A stretch of DNA of 64,000 bases from Tenrec ecaudatus (taxonomy: Eukaryota; Chordata; Mammalia; Afrosoricida; Tenrecidae), in NCBI RefSeq assembly GCF_050624435.1, contig NC_134535.1, forward strand, positions 73,156,494-73,220,493, written 5' to 3'. Position 1 is the stretch's first letter. Each line of letters opens with the position of its first letter. The notes beneath the pieces were generated by a model. That model did no database searches, was not told where the DNA came from, and saw nothing but the letters and a program-made list of their open reading frames with translations. A program made the translations under genes and the position numbers. Positions 1 to 11,312 of this stretch are shown here, piece by piece.

Positions 1-222
1 CAACCTGCCCAAAGTATGGGAGACAATGTCTCACCAGCCGTGTTTCTAAGGAGCGATTGGAAAATACCAGGGCTTGGCTCAAGCATACCTTAGTCCTCAG
101 AGTCCTCAAGCAACATCCTTGCTTTCCGATACTTTGCAGTGGTCTTGTCCAGCAGATTTGCCCAGGGAGTGCATTGCTTGATCTCTTGACTGCCGCTTTT
201 GTGACCAGTCATTGTGCTCACG
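1..222 (-). mobile_element. RTE (BovB-type) LINE fragment
   Basis: This is the complement of the C-terminal coding part of an RTE-clade LINE. It reads in the same order as the other minus-strand copies in this window (13472-13895, 22956-24302, 35400-36010): the 'AAAGTATGGGAGACA' segment, then 'GCTTGGCTCAAGCATACCTTAGTCCTCA', then 'GCAGATTTGCCCAGGGAGTGCATTGCTTGATCTCTTGACTGC'. It is cut by the window edge on the left and runs into an LTR on the right. No reading frame survives. Confidence 0.75.
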
Positions 223-242
223 GAAGTTATAGAAGTTGGTAA

Positions 243-669
243 ATCCAATCCAGCTCAATTACACGGGCTAGGTGGTAAGCTGGAGGCTTCTTCTTGCTCA
301 TGTATCTGCAGAAGCTGATAAACCAGAACACAGAAAGATAATAGGCTGGTGAATGCAAAATTGAATGAATTCAAGGTCAGTGGTGCAATGATGGCTCCTG
401 GAATTGGCAGGTAATATGACAGGAGATCGACAAACCAGATGCAGGGCCAGATACAGCGAAAACTTAAAAGGAAGCTTGTAACTGCATCAGTATCAAAAAC
501 TACTCAAGGGAGCCGCATTCCACCATAGCGCTGGCTGCTCACAGAGATGGTTATCTTAGGTTAGATCCCATCAAGTTGATTACATTGAGTTGGATGCATC
601 ATTGTGGATTACTGGAAAACTACTGAGAACACTGGTCCAGCCAAGTTGACACATAACCAAACTAACACA
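243..669 (-). mobile_element. ERVL-type solo LTR, 3'-truncated
   Basis: The right end, read on the minus strand, begins TGTGTTAGTTTGGTTATGTG, the usual opening of an ERV-L/MLT2-like LTR. The body matches the LTR at 61362-61977 (same 'GTTAGATCCCAT' and 'GATTACTG-AAAACTACTGA' blocks), so the two belong to one subfamily. The LTR 3' end is missing here, where the sequence abuts the RTE fragment on the left. No internal retroviral genes are adjacent. Confidence 0.65.
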
Positions 670-1274
670 GGATCACATATAGAACAAAATCACACACAAA
701 AAAAATGAGTAGGCTTCATAACAGAGATTGGTGAAGACCCCCAGGCTGTGATCCTTAGCCTGCCTTTAAGCCTGGAACTGAATTCTCCTCCACCCCTCAA
801 CTTTCTGCCAACTCATAAAGGGGCCTATAAATTAAACCTTAATATCAGCAAAGTGAATTACACATCCCTTAGAGCAATCATCTATATGAGATCAAAAGAA
901 GAGCTTTTGCCTAGGGATAAAGTTCAGAAGGCAGGGAGGACAAGGATTGGGAAGAAGGACAGATGGAAATGGTAAACACAGAGAGGGAACAGGAAGTGTG
1001 TTGTTACATTGTGGGAATTACAATCAATATCATGAAAGAAAACGTGTATGAATCGCTGAACTTTGGAAAATCAATTTGCTCTATAAATTTTCACTCAAAT
1101 GTTTTTTTAAAGACATAAAGTGTTTGCCATGAATTCATTTACAACTAATCTGTTATCAATATGGTATGCATTATTAATAATTTAAACATGCCCCACTTCT
1201 AGAACTAAGGATTTTACTCAAAATTTATTTTCCCGTTATTCTATCATGTAAATTACAAACGTTCTGCCCTTCCT
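670..1274. other. Unassigned AT-rich sequence
   Basis: No repeat family, gene or RNA is recognised in this stretch. The 75-codon frame at 748-975 has no motif, no recognisable homology and no coding character. Confidence 0.5.
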
Positions 1275-1505
1275 GTGTGTGTGAAGTACAAGATAGTATC
1301 TATTGAGCTCTTGCTATGAGCAGGCCTTGTATCTGCTTGATCCCACTGGCCCCATAGGATCTATCCCATTACCTCCATGTTCACACGCAGTGTAGGAATT
1401 CATTGAGTTGTCCAAGATCACAAAGGTAGATAATGACAAAGCCAGGATTTGAACTCAGTTGTGTCTAAGTTCTAAAAGCTCCACTAATCTTTTTCTTCCT
1501 CTGCC
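1275..1505 (+). mobile_element. MIR SINE
   Basis: The stretch reads like the core and 3' half of the mammalian-wide MIR: 'ATTGAGCTCTTGCTATGAGCAGGC', then 'CCAAGATCACAAAGGTAGATAATGACAAAGCCAGGATTTGAACTCAG'. It is strongly diverged, as expected for an element that old. Confidence 0.7.
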
Positions 1506-1942
1506 ATATTTAGGCCATCCTCAAACATGTTCTGTTTTGCAGTGGCAGCTGCTTAATTTGCCCTTCGCACCAAGTTAAAGTTACCGTGCAAGTCAACTCC
1601 CCTGGGTCCATTTGGAGACCTGACAAGCTCTTCTCAAATCCTCCTGGAATTGTACGAAAGCAAGCAGAAAGCCAACTTGGGGGAGATCAGGCCACCACCA
1701 TAAAATGCACACCTCAATCTGTTTACTGCACAGTTTAATGCATGTAAAATTACATGCAACAAATTATAAACAGTAGAGAGAGAAGTGTCAGAATTAATTA
1801 ATGCCTATTCTTAGTCTGCGAAAACTCTTCTCCAGCTGCCCAAAACAAATTGTCTTGCTTAAATGTCCTATATTTCTATGTTCTATATTTCGCCTCTTTT
1901 CTCTACTCTTGGGTTTTGATACGCCACTTCTTACCTAAATAT

Positions 1943-2290
1943 TTTCTTCATTTATCATGCTGCTGCGTGTTAGTGTGGTTGGCAGGATCTTTGTTCCCTT
2001 TATGTTGAGCAAAAAAGATGGGCCTTTCTTTTCCCATAAAGATCTACAGTCTAGGAATCCCTCTAGGGCAGTTTTCCCTATTCTCTGGGATCGCCAAGTG
2101 TCAGAATTGACTCGATGGCAGTAAGTTTGGGTTTTATGGGGTTTGATTTGGTTGGGTTGGGTTTTATGTTGAGATGTAAGCCATACTGAAGACTGATAGT
2201 CTGTGATCTTCATCAGTAAGTGTTTCAAATCTTCATTTTTAGCAAGTAAAAGTGCGTCATCGATATACTGCAGCTGTGAATGCCCCATTT
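1943..2290 (-). mobile_element. RTE LINE, reverse transcriptase fragment split by an AfroSINE
   Basis: The minus strand encodes an RTE reverse transcriptase remnant. The catalytic box reads Y-I-D-D (codons at 2256-2267) instead of the family's usual YADD, followed by the family-typical LLAKNEDLKHLLMKI stretch. The last part of the frame is broken by the SINE at 2010-2162. The 11 bp TTTATGTTGAG occurs on both sides of that SINE, so the RTE was continuous before the insertion. Confidence 0.8.
2010..2162 (+). mobile_element. AfroSINE, 5'-truncated, with target-site duplication
   Basis: This is the 3' half of an AfroSINE: 'GATGGGCCTTTCTTTTCCCATAAAGATCTACAGTCTAGGAATCCC', then 'GTCAGAATTGACTCGATGGCAGTAAGTTTGGG', then a G/T-rich tail. 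TTTATGTTGAG flanks it at 1999-2009 and 2163-2173. It landed inside a minus-strand RTE, and so is younger than that RTE. Confidence 0.88.
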
Positions 2291-2697
2291 ATTCCATCAG
2301 CCATAGTCTCTGAGGCCAAGGTAGAGGTCCTACTCCAAAGATTTATGGAGTGCACCCAGGCCTTAATCTATTTTTAACTTAATGCTCCAGACTTCCTGCT
2401 CCTCATATTATTCCAATAAATTTTCCATTGGCCCACAGCTAGTTGCTGTTCTTGTATTTAAATAACCTTGACTGATGCACATTTCCATAGTATCAACTTA
2501 CTGTGGACACTGCTTATATCTTAAACAGCATCACGCACACTCAATCACATCTTCATCGGGGCATGATCAACACCATATGTGGGAGCAAAAATGAAAACTA
2601 AACCAAGAATCTACATCCGTTGCAGCATTTTGCCCCATCGAAGCTAAGTGCCATGTGAGATTTACTAGTTGCTTCTGTAAGGCTTCTCCTGTGTTTT
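2291..2697. other. Unassigned sequence
   Basis: No recognisable repeat or gene. The short open frame at 2567-2764 on the minus strand shows no protein motif. Confidence 0.45.
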
Positions 2698-5581
2698 CTA
2701 CTTTGAATATTTTATTGTGTTTGCAATGAAAGCTTACAAAGCGAATTAGATACACATCCAACAATTCATATTAAAATTGTTTTATAACTTTAATTACGAT
2801 TGCCACCATGTGTCAGCACGTTCAATATTTTTACCCTGCCTGTCTTTTTTTATCTCTCCAGTTTCCCTGCCCCTCCTGGATTTCTCATCTGAGCTTTCGG
2901 GTAACCGCTGACGTTTTATCCTGAATCGTAGACTGTCTAAAGGAGCGCATTGCTCCTGGGCGTTATTGTCTATTTGAAAGGTCACTCTGTTATTTGTCAG
3001 AATGGTGACCTCTGTCCTCAGAGCCTCAGTTTCCAGGTGAAAAGAGTGTTGCCTCGATGGTCGTCTCGGGAGTTCCTCTAGTCTCTATGCGTCTACTCTT
3101 CTCTGTCAGATGATTTTGAGCATTGTTCTACAATTTTATCCCATTCTGATTAGACCTTCTATTTTGTCGCTCCTAACAAAGTTGTTGTTAGCAGTTGAGC
3201 ACTAATTAATTTCTCTTGGCTCACACTAGAAGAGGCTGTATGGGCCATTTTGGTGGATTGATTGTTTTTGTCTGGTTTTCTCCGTGTTCCTTGCTATAGC
3301 TGAGAGAAGATCCTTGTATGCTATATAGTTCTATGTTACACAGTTGCTCACAAATTTTAAAGACCCCAGATGCTACTCACCAACCTAGAATTTAGAATTA
3401 AATGTTATGTTCTTCTAAGTTAGGTTAATTGACCTACTTATTCAACAAGGTCATGGCCCTGAGCCTTCAAGCCCAGTATATGAATTCCACAAGTTGTTTA
3501 GATATGTCTAAGAAGTATTCCTAACCATGTCCCGGTGTGCTTAATGTTTATATGAATATATAAGTAGCACATGCAAACACACATATATATATGTAGTCCC
3601 ACAAATAGACCTTTATCATCCTGTGCAAGCACTCCCATTTGCTTTCCCACAACCATCTAGGATACATATCTACCTATGTAACCACTCACATGGTTTTGCT
3701 TGTTATTTCTGTTTATCTACCTATAACCCTCTCCCAGGGGGATGGACAACAGAAAAGTCGGTGAGGGGAGACATCGGTCAGAGTAAGACATGAAAAAATC
3801 ATAATAACTTAAAAATTATCCAGGGTTCGCGAGGGAGAGAGAGTGGGTGAAGGAAGGGGAAAATGAGAAGCTGATACCAAGGGCTCAAGTAGAAAGAAAA
3901 TGTTTTTAAATGATGATGGCAAGAAATGTACAAATGTGCTTGACACAATGGATGGATGGATGGATTGTGACCAGAATTGTTCAAGCCCCCAATAAAATGA
4001 TTTAAAAGAAGAAAAAAGATCGCATATGCCGTAGACAGCCTTGACTGTGGTTGTCCTTTGTTCTTGCGTACCTTTCAGTGTCTTCGTCACCTTGGTCAGG
4101 ATGTGCTCCTTCACTTGCATCATCACCAGAAGCCTGTGTGCCTGTTATCTAGTAAGTGATTCCCCCTTGCTGGTCCCCCGATCCCTAGTTAAGAGTTAAG
4201 AATGCTACTTTCTGTGTCTACTTAGGCTTGATTTTATAAAAGTGATACCATGCCATATTTGTTTTTGCATTTGACCTTTTTCACTCAGCGTAGCCGCCAG
4301 TTTCTTCTGTGTTATGTGCCACAGACTCATCCTTACTCTTTATCGTTGCCCAGTAGGCCATTGTAGCTATGTAGCACATTTTGTTGATCCATTCGTCTAC
4401 TGAAGGGTCCTTGTGTTGTTTCTGTCTTTTTGCTATTGTGAATAGTGCCGAGTCACATAAGGGTGCCTATGTCTGTGCATGTAACTGCTATTATGTCTCT
4501 AGGCTATATATATACCCAGGGGTGGGACTGCTGGATCATAAAGTATTTCTATTTCTACCTTTAGAGGAAGCACCATACCATTTTCCATAGTGGCTATTCC
4601 ATTTTGCAGTCCCATCAACAGTGTATAAGAGCTTCAATTTCTCTACGACCTCTTCAGTATTTGTTATCTTCTGCTCTTTTGATCAGTGACATTTTGCATG
4701 GGTGAGGCGCTATCCCATTGTGGTTTTTTATTTACATATCTCTAATGGCTAATAACCATGAATGTCTCTTCATGTGTTTGTTAACCACCTGAATGTCTCT
4801 TTAGAGAAATGTCTGCTTATGTCCTTTGCCCTTTTTTAAATCGGATTCTTTATCTTTTTTGTTGTTAAACTACTTGTTTTCTGTATATTTTAGCAATTAA
4901 ACCCTTGTAAGCTATGTCATTACCCCCCAAAAAAGTTTTCCCCGTTTGTAAGTTCTCTTCCTACTATTTGATGAGCATCCCAGTTCTCTAGTTTATCTCC
5001 TATGGTTCATGCATTTGTGTTAGATCTTATACTGACGCCAAAAGTTATGGCCTCTAGATGCATCCCTATGTCACGTTCCAGGAACTTTATAGTTTTAGCT
5101 TTAACATTTAGGATTTTGATACATCTTGTTATTATTTGTGTATGGATCCTGCTCCTAATATTTTTGCAAATGGATATGCAAGTTTGTGAGCCCTGTTGGT
5201 TAAAGAAACTATCTCTTCTTTATTGAATGAACTTCAACTTGTGTCAAAGTCATCTGGGTTTTCAATTCTATTACACTGGTCTATGTTTATCTTTTAACCA
5301 ATACTGGGCTGTTTGGGCTATGGTAACTGGTGTGGGAATATGTGAAACCTCTTACTCTTTTCTCCTTTCTCAATATTGCCTTAGCTATTTGGGGGCCCTT
5401 TCCTTAGTTTTTCCATTTCTTAAATAATGTTGGGATTTGAATGGTGTATTTATAGGTTGCTTTGGGTAGTATTGATGTTTAGTTTCCCTATTCATGAACA
5501 TGGAATGCCTTTCCATTTATGTAGGTCTCTTATGATTTCTTGCATGGGTGTTCTGTAGTTCTCTTTGTGCAGGCATGTCTT
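2698..5581 (-). mobile_element. L1 LINE 3' half (ORF2 C-terminus and long 3' UTR)
   Basis: Read on the minus strand, about 5581-4240 is the end of L1 ORF2, downstream of the reverse transcriptase: the complement of the 'ATTCATCTGTTGATGG', 'TTGCTATTGTGAATAGTGC' and 'GGGACTGCTGGATCATA' blocks shared by mammalian L1s. The rest, to about 2698, is a long 3' UTR whose end ('TTATTGTGTTTGCAATGAAAGCTTACAAAGC') I associate with L1s of elephants and relatives. The coding part has many stops and frameshifts. A younger L1 3' end (3715-4015) sits in the 3' UTR. The 5' boundary near 5581 is abrupt, as in a 5'-truncated copy. Confidence 0.8.
3715..4015 (+). mobile_element. L1 3' end, 5'-truncated, nested in an older L1
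   Basis: Matches the terminal ~300 bp of the 3' UTR seen at 7781-8360 and 20316-22047: 'CCCAGGGGGATGGACAACAGAAAAG', 'GCTGATACCAAGGGCTCAAGTAGAAAG', 'GTACAAATGTGCTTGACACA', and the terminal AATAAAATGATTT with an A-rich tail. It is opposite in orientation to the surrounding L1. I could not read a clean target-site duplication. Confidence 0.8.
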
Positions 5582-5599
5582 AAGTAGCACGCTGCTTTG

Positions 5600-5812
5600 T
5601 ATTTGGGGCGCCCTGATGACCTCGTAGTTACACATTGGGCTGCTATCTGCAAGGTAAATAGTTTGAAACCACCAGCTGCTCTGTGGGAGTAAGATGGGGC
5701 TTTCTGCTCCCATGAACAGAAAGTTACAGTCTCTGAAACGCACCATGTCCGTTTTACCCTGCCCTACAAGGCCGCTATGAGTTGGCATCTATTCAGCTGC
5801 AGTGAGGTGTTG
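5600..5812 (+). mobile_element. AfroSINE
   Basis: A diverged AfroSINE: 'GGGGCGCCCTGATGACCTCGTAGTTACACATTGGGCTGCTATCTGCAAGG', then 'CCACCAGCTGCTCTGTGGGAG', 'TTACAGTCTCTGAAAC', 'GGCCGCTATGAGTTGGCATC'. It follows the breakpoint of the minus-strand L1. Confidence 0.75.
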
Positions 5813-5971
5813 GGTGTCTATTTGTGCAGTGTCTCTCTGCTATGTATCCAACACTTAACGGTCCTCTCAGCAAAGGATATTTTCTTTCTTTGATGTCTAC
5901 TTTCATGAAAGTCACTCATGTTTGAATTCTGAAGCTGATGTTTCTTTGCACCTCGTTCTGCAAAGGAAAAC

Positions 5972-6172
5972 TAGTCATCATCAAGTTAGCTCCAATGCGT
6001 GGCAACCACGCGTGTGTCAGAGTAGAACTGTGCTCCCGAGGGCGGTCACTAGCTCCATTTTCAGCAGTACATTTCCAGGCCTTTCTTTTGAGGCATCTCT
6101 GCGTGGGTTTAAATCTTCATATTTTGATCCCCAATCGAGCACATTCACCATTTGCCTCCCCCAGGGACTCCT
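5972..6172 (-). mobile_element. AfroSINE
   Basis: Complement of an AfroSINE variant. Left to right it shows the SINE 3' end ('CATCAAGTTAGCTCCAATGCGTGGCAACC'), a central part ('CAGAGTAGAACTGTGCTCC', 'CCAGGCCTTTCTTTTGAGGCATCTCTG') and the 5' end ('CCCAGGGACTCC'), i.e. nearly full length. The overlapping open frames at 5922-6222 run across this SINE and are not genes. Confidence 0.78.
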
Positions 6173-7421
6173 TAGGAAAGGGAAGAGGTAGTTCAGGGAA
6201 AGGAGACGCACATGTGGTGTGAACCACTGTAACTGACAAAAGAGATAAAATCAAGCAAGTCCTTACCTGGAACACCAAGATAGAAGAAGTGAAAGGGAAG
6301 AATACTTTACCCTCTTATGTGCATCATTTGTTTCAAACAGCCTGATGCTATTAAGCATCTCCAGGCAAGCTGGATGCTTTAATCTCCCAGTATCACCTTG
6401 AACTCCAAAACAAATCTTTCCAATCTTTCTAGTGGTTTTCTTATCACCATCAACCTCTGAGTCTGTAGAGGTTTCGCCCTAAATCCACCTGTGTGAAGCA
6501 CAAATTAGTGCTAGATGTCATTCTCAGAGACCAAGAAGTCACTAGACCAGGCGAAAGTGAGACTTTAGCAAGCACTGTACACCTATTTTGAGGTGCCAGA
6601 TGTTTATATTCATTCGGTACTCTTTCTTTCCTGTCAGAGAAGTGTCAAAGCCAAGAGTCCATTTTATTAATTCAGTGTGATCTGTTTTCATCTTTTCCCT
6701 CACACTAGAGACACGTGCTGTCAGTTTATATTTCTCCTGCTACATACAGGAAAACCCTTGCCATTTATAGAATGCAAGAAAGTCATCCGGCTGGTCTTAT
6801 ACAGAAAGCATTCCCTTTACCCACTTTTGTCTTTTTCTACCTGACTCAGAAAACTTTGTCAGAAATAGAGCATGAGTATTGCAGCATAATAAGGCAATTA
6901 ATAATACCAGGGAGCAAGAAGAGATGAAGTATAATGGTGCGCTGCTTTCCCCTCTGAAGCACTAGATTTAAGCTGTGGAATCTGAACTATGGTTGTCTTT
7001 ATCTTTATGCCACTAGAGAATGCCATAAAGATAAAGAACGACAAGAGTTAGCATTTCCAAACGCACCTGTCATCTCACATGGCAGATGAAACATTGAGTC
7101 AGACTTGAGCGGAAGCTAGCTTGTAGAAGGATCGAATGGGAAGGAAACTCTGATGGCCCTCATTTCTTCAGTGGAATGGTTTTACTCTATACGGCTTTAT
7201 GTTCATTATGAGGAAATTCGAACCATATGTCTTCAAAGACCAGAAAAGCAAGAAGGGGGGGAAGAAGGCAGTGGCAAGTAACCAGAAAGCAGTCTGGAGA
7301 AACATCACAGATACTGACCTAACAGAAAGCATGAAAACACCACCTTCTAGATGTCCTTGATATCTCCGCGGCCTACAGTTTTGCTACTTACGTGTGTTTC
7401 CCGAGGCTCTGATTTGTGTCA
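6173..7421. other. Unassigned sequence with a short perfect hairpin
   Basis: No gene or recognised repeat. A 13 bp perfect inverted repeat lies at 6997-7009 and 7024-7036, around a 14-base spacer (see findings). Confidence 0.5.
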
Positions 7422-7632
7422 GGAGCCCTGGTGGCATAAGGGGTTAAATGCTAGCCAGCTAACGGCAAGGTCAGGGGCAGTCTGAGACCACGTGCTGCAC
7501 CATGGGAGGAAGATGAGGCTTTCTGCTCCTGTACTGATTTACAGTCTTGGAAATCCAGAAGTGCAGTTCTATGCTGTTCGATGGGGCTTCTATGGAGTCA
7601 GAATTGACTCGGTGGCAATAATTTTGAGTTTG
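7422..7632 (+). mobile_element. AfroSINE, near full length
   Basis: Starts GGAGCCCTGGTGGCATAAG, followed by a tRNA-like promoter region with AGCTAACGGCAAGGTC and GAGACCACG, then 'CTTTCTGCTCCTGT', 'TTACAGTCTTGGAAATCC' and ends GTCAGAATTGACTCGGTGGCAATAATTTTGAG. This is the best-preserved sense AfroSINE in the window. Confidence 0.9.
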
Positions 7633-7780
7633 ATTTTAGATATATATAATTTACATAGGTCTCCTTTGTGAATTGGCTTTATCCATAATCATTTCTGTGG
7701 AGGTAGCTCAAAGCCTGAGGTTGGAAAACATCAAGAAATTGTATATTCTGCTCCATCGTGTCATTAAAAATTAGAGGTGG

Positions 7781-8360
7781 CACAGAGGGGTCTAGGGGAG
7801 GAGATGAGTCAGCCAGGGTGTGAGGTAGTACCGATGAAGAATACAGCTTTCCCCCAGATCCTGGATGTTTTCTCCCCGCCAACTATCATGATCTGAATTC
7901 TACCTTGCAGGACTGGATAGGGCAGAGGTTGTACACTGGTGCATATGGGGGCTGGAGGCACAGGGAATCTAGGGTGGATGATACCTTCAGGACCAGGGGT
8001 GTGAGGGGCGATACTGGGCGGGTAGAGGGTGAGTGGGTTGGAAAGGGGGAACTGATTACAAGGATCTACATGTGACCTCCTCCCTGGGAGATGGACAGCA
8101 GAGAAGGGGGGGAAGGGAGACGCCAGATAGGACAAGATATGACAAAATAATAATCTATAAATTATCAAGGGCTCATAAGGGAGGGAGCAGTGGGGAGGGA
8201 GGGGAAAAAAAGAGGATCTGATGCAAAGGGCTTAAGTGGAGAGCAAATGCTTTGAAAATGATTAGGGCAAAGAATGTACAGATGTGCTTTATACAATTTA
8301 TGTATGTATATGTGTGGATTGTGATAAGAGTTGTATGCGCCCCTAATAAAATATTTTTTT
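7781..8360 (+). mobile_element. L1 3' end, 5'-truncated, with target-site duplication
   Basis: 580 bp of L1 3' UTR ending in CCCCTAATAAAATATTTTTTT. It is flanked by AATTAGAGGTGG (7769-7780) and AATTAGAGGCGG (8361-8372), a 12 bp duplication with one difference, the mark of target-primed reverse transcription. It contains no coding sequence. Confidence 0.88.
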
Positions 8361-8374
8361 AATTAGAGGCGGAC

Positions 8375-8924
8375 ACCCCGTCGTTTTCTCCAGGAAAGCA
8401 GCTGTTATCGCTAAAATCCACAAGCAACAACAATGAGAAACCACATTCTTACAGCAGAAGAAGCGGGAACATTATTCCTCCCCTCCTCCTTATTAAAAAT
8501 AAATAACCACGTGTGGGACAGCTGGATACATACTGGTGATCACATAATGACTCTTGGAAAATAAATATACTTGCCTGTTTATAGTCACACCATGGTCATC
8601 TAACATTATTTTCTTTCTTGTTTCCAACATGTATAAATTTTGTTTTTCCCACATTGTGGCAAGGCTCATGTATTCTGTATCAATAATGAATAACGTTGTG
8701 AAGGATGGGAATTCTAGAACTTTTCATTACGTTCACGAAGAATCTACACAAACAGAACAAGGAGTCACTGGCGTTTTTAAACTCCGAACGGGTTGTAGCC
8801 TTTCACCATAGCTAAATAATCTGTACCTGAGCAAATAATCTAAGAAACTGGATGATATATATGCTGAGTTACGATTGGTGGAAGACTCATGACACAATCA
8901 TGCTTGCTGGAAGCAAAGAGAACT
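8375..8924. other. Unassigned sequence
   Basis: Nothing recognised. The 85-codon frame at 8554-8811 has no motif. Confidence 0.45.
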
Positions 8925-9500
8925 TGAAATAGTTCCTGATGGAGATCAAAGACTACAGCCCTCAATCTGAATTACACCACAACATAAATTAAACCCAAAA
9001 AACCCTCATGACTGGACCAGTAGGAAACATCGTGATACACAGAGAAAAGGTTTAAGGTGTCAAGGATTTCATCTTGTTTGGATCTACAAGCCATACCCAT
9101 AGACACAGCAGTCAAGAATCCAATCAACATATTGCATTGGGAAAATCTGCTGCACGGGACCTCTTTAAAGTGTTGAAAAACATGGATGTCATTTATCACT
9201 AAGGAGCTCTTGACCCAAGCTATAGCATTTCCCATCACCTTACATGCATGTAAAAGTTGTACAATAAATAAGGAAGAGGGCAGAAGAATTGGTGCATTTG
9301 ATTTATGGTCTTGGTGAAGAAGCTGAAAAGTGGCATGGACTGCCAAAGGAACAAACAAGCTTGTCTTGGAAGAAGTACCGCCAACTAGCTCCTTGGAAGC
9401 AAGGATGGTGAGACACTAGCTCATGTGTTTGGGACATGTTATCAGCTAGACTAAAGCATCATGCTTGGTAAAGGGTCATCCAAAAGAGGAAGACTTTGGA
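8925..9500 (+). mobile_element. RTE LINE, C-terminal coding part
   Basis: The same segment as the plus-strand RTE at 47340-47720 and the complement of the minus-strand copies: 'CTCATGACTGGACCAGTAGGAAACATCGTGATA', 'GTCAAGGATTTCAT', 'TATTGCATTGGGAAAATCTGCTGC', 'GACCTCTTTAAAGTGTTGAAAAACATGGATGTC'. It is a region downstream of the reverse transcriptase palm. The frame is broken. The 128-codon minus-strand frame at 8972-9358 is antisense to it. Confidence 0.8.
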
Positions 9501-9529
9501 TCAGTGTATGCTCTATGTGTAGTGTAGTA

Positions 9530-9700
9530 GATATTGGTGTTATTGTTGTTGTATTGGCTCCAACTCATAGTAACCTCACACAGGATTGAACACATCAACA
9601 TCACAACACCTATGAAGATGGTGTAGGACCATGCCGTGTTTTGTGCTGTTGTATGTTGTGTTGTTATGGTTTGGTGCCAACGCTGTGGCACTTAACAACA
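9530..9700. mobile_element. RTE/AfroSINE 3'-end pieces
   Basis: (TTG)n-like tract followed by 'TTGGCTCCAACTCATAGTAACC' is the complement of the shared RTE/AfroSINE 3' end. A second tail piece, 'GGTGCCAACGCTGTGGCACTTAACAACAATACAAC', lies at 9670-9705. The pieces are too short and rearranged to assign to one element. Confidence 0.5.
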
Positions 9701-9800
9701 ATACAACAGTGCTGTACACAGATATGTCTGTGTTTATACTTTGGCTTTAAACTGTCTAGTAGCTAAATCTATTGTAAAAATAAATAATAATCATTCTCTC

Positions 9801-10318
9801 TGTGTTAGTCTGGGTACTTTAGAAAAACAAATCCACAGAAACTCATGTATAAGAGAGAGTTTTATATAAAAGGTATGTGCACATCAAGGAAACATCCCAA
9901 CCCAGTGCTGCCCAAACCCACAAGTCCAACATTAACCCATATGTCCAACACCAATCCACAAAGTCCTCCTCCATCTCACAAAACACACACTATGATGCCG
10001 ACAGCAGGAGGAAAACCGAGTCAGTGAACATGTAAGCATCTCAGCGCTGGCAGAGATCTCCACACAGCTTCTCCAGCACCCAGGGCTGCATTGGGGTATG
10101 TCCATGCGGCTTCTCCTTGGGGATGTTCTTGCAGGAAGTGAGCCTTGCCAGCTGAAGCAGGGAACTGGCTAAGGCAGCTGCACCCTGGTCTGACCATCAC
10201 AAAGCAAGAGACCCGAGAACTAGAAAGGTGATGCTCACTGAGCCATTTATCCCTCCACCCTTCAATTAACCCTACATGTGTTTATCGGCCAGGTTGGCAC
10301 CATAAACGAACTCCCTCA
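9801..10318 (-). mobile_element. ERVL-type solo LTR
   Basis: Begins TGTGTTAGTCTGGGTACTTTAGA, the complement of an ERVL LTR 3' end, and ends near CCATAAACGAACTCCCTCA. The flanks are CTCTC (9796-9800) and CTCTG (10319-10323), a probable 5 bp target duplication with one change, the size typical of ERV-L. Same subfamily as the plus-strand LTR at 39505-39990 (shared GCCAGCTGAAGCAGGGAACT block). No retroviral genes flank it. Confidence 0.78.
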
Positions 10319-10494
10319 CTCTGTATTTTGCAAGGGAACTTTTAAATAAGTCATCACTTTATTCAATCTCACAGCCATGCAGTCAATTCTGTTTCAAGCT
10401 AAACTATGTAGTTCTTCACTTCAAATAAAAGATAATGTGTAAGATCATGTCCCAGGTTTAGGAATGCGTACACACATTCATGAGACTGCGTTGG

Positions 10495-10735
10495 CCAATG
10501 GCTAAAGGCACAGACTTCAGAAGCAAACAGACCTGAAAAATAACTCAAGCTCTAATACTTGCTGAAACTAGATGACAAGTTACTAAATTTCCCTAAAGCC
10601 TTTGTTTTCTTGTCATTTCAATAGGCAGGCTAACACTTGCATGGAAAGGTTCTGTACATCTTAAATGAAATCCTCAAGTAGCTTGTTTAATGCAGCACCC
10701 GGCACCGAGGAAGCGATCCAGAGCGGTGACTGTTG
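10495..10735 (-). mobile_element. MIR SINE
   Basis: Reads as an old MIR complement: a 'TTACTAAATTTCCCTAAAGCCTTTGTTTTCTTGTCATTTCAATA' region and a 'TTAAATGAAATCC...GCAGCACCCGGCACCGAGGAAGC' end. Highly diverged. Confidence 0.5.
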
Positions 10736-10984
10736 GGAAATAAAAGGAGAGAGCTGGCATCTTACCCAGGAGCCCTGCTTCTATCTATTCCTGGTCCCAC
10801 AAAGCTTCAGAAATACACTCTTGGGTTTTTTCATGTGATAAATGAGAAGGATTGGACAACATAATGGTTATGAACACTTCCAGGACTGACCTCTGTAGAT
10901 ACATTTAAATTATTGGTTATAGTCTAGATTATTATATCATGCTATTGCACACTCTTTCCTAGGTAGCTCTAGGGTCATCAGCGT

Positions 10985-11215
10985 CCGTTTTCGAGTCTCA
11001 GTAGAGTTATCACCTCAGAGAGATTTTCCTTGGCTTCCCTGCATTAATAGCCTTCTGCTCACTACCTCCTCATTAACACTGGTTCATTCTTCATTACATC
11101 ACCCTAACTATGTCACGCATAACCTTGGTTTGCCTGCTTCCTCCCTTTAGATTATCCCTTTCATGAGAAGAGGTATCTTGTCTGCTTGTTCATAACATTT
11201 ACTTGAAAATTAAAT
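10985..11215 (+). mobile_element. L2 LINE 3' fragment
   Basis: Contains the L2-like run 'TTATCACCTCAGAGAGATTTTCCTTGGCTTCCCTG...TTAATAGCC', followed further on by 'TTCATGAGAAGAGGTATCTTGTCTGCTTGTTCA'. This order and spacing match the ancient mammalian L2 3' end. Confidence 0.6.
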
Positions 11216-11312
11216 ATATTTAAATATGTTTGCATTGGCCTTGTTCTAGGAAAATTTTCTAGCTTCTTCTAAAAGTAAATAAGTATTTTGATTAAACTAG
11301 TAAATACAATAT

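Noticed and set aside
8972..9358. 128-codon minus-strand frame
   Set aside because: Antisense of the RTE at 8925-9500.
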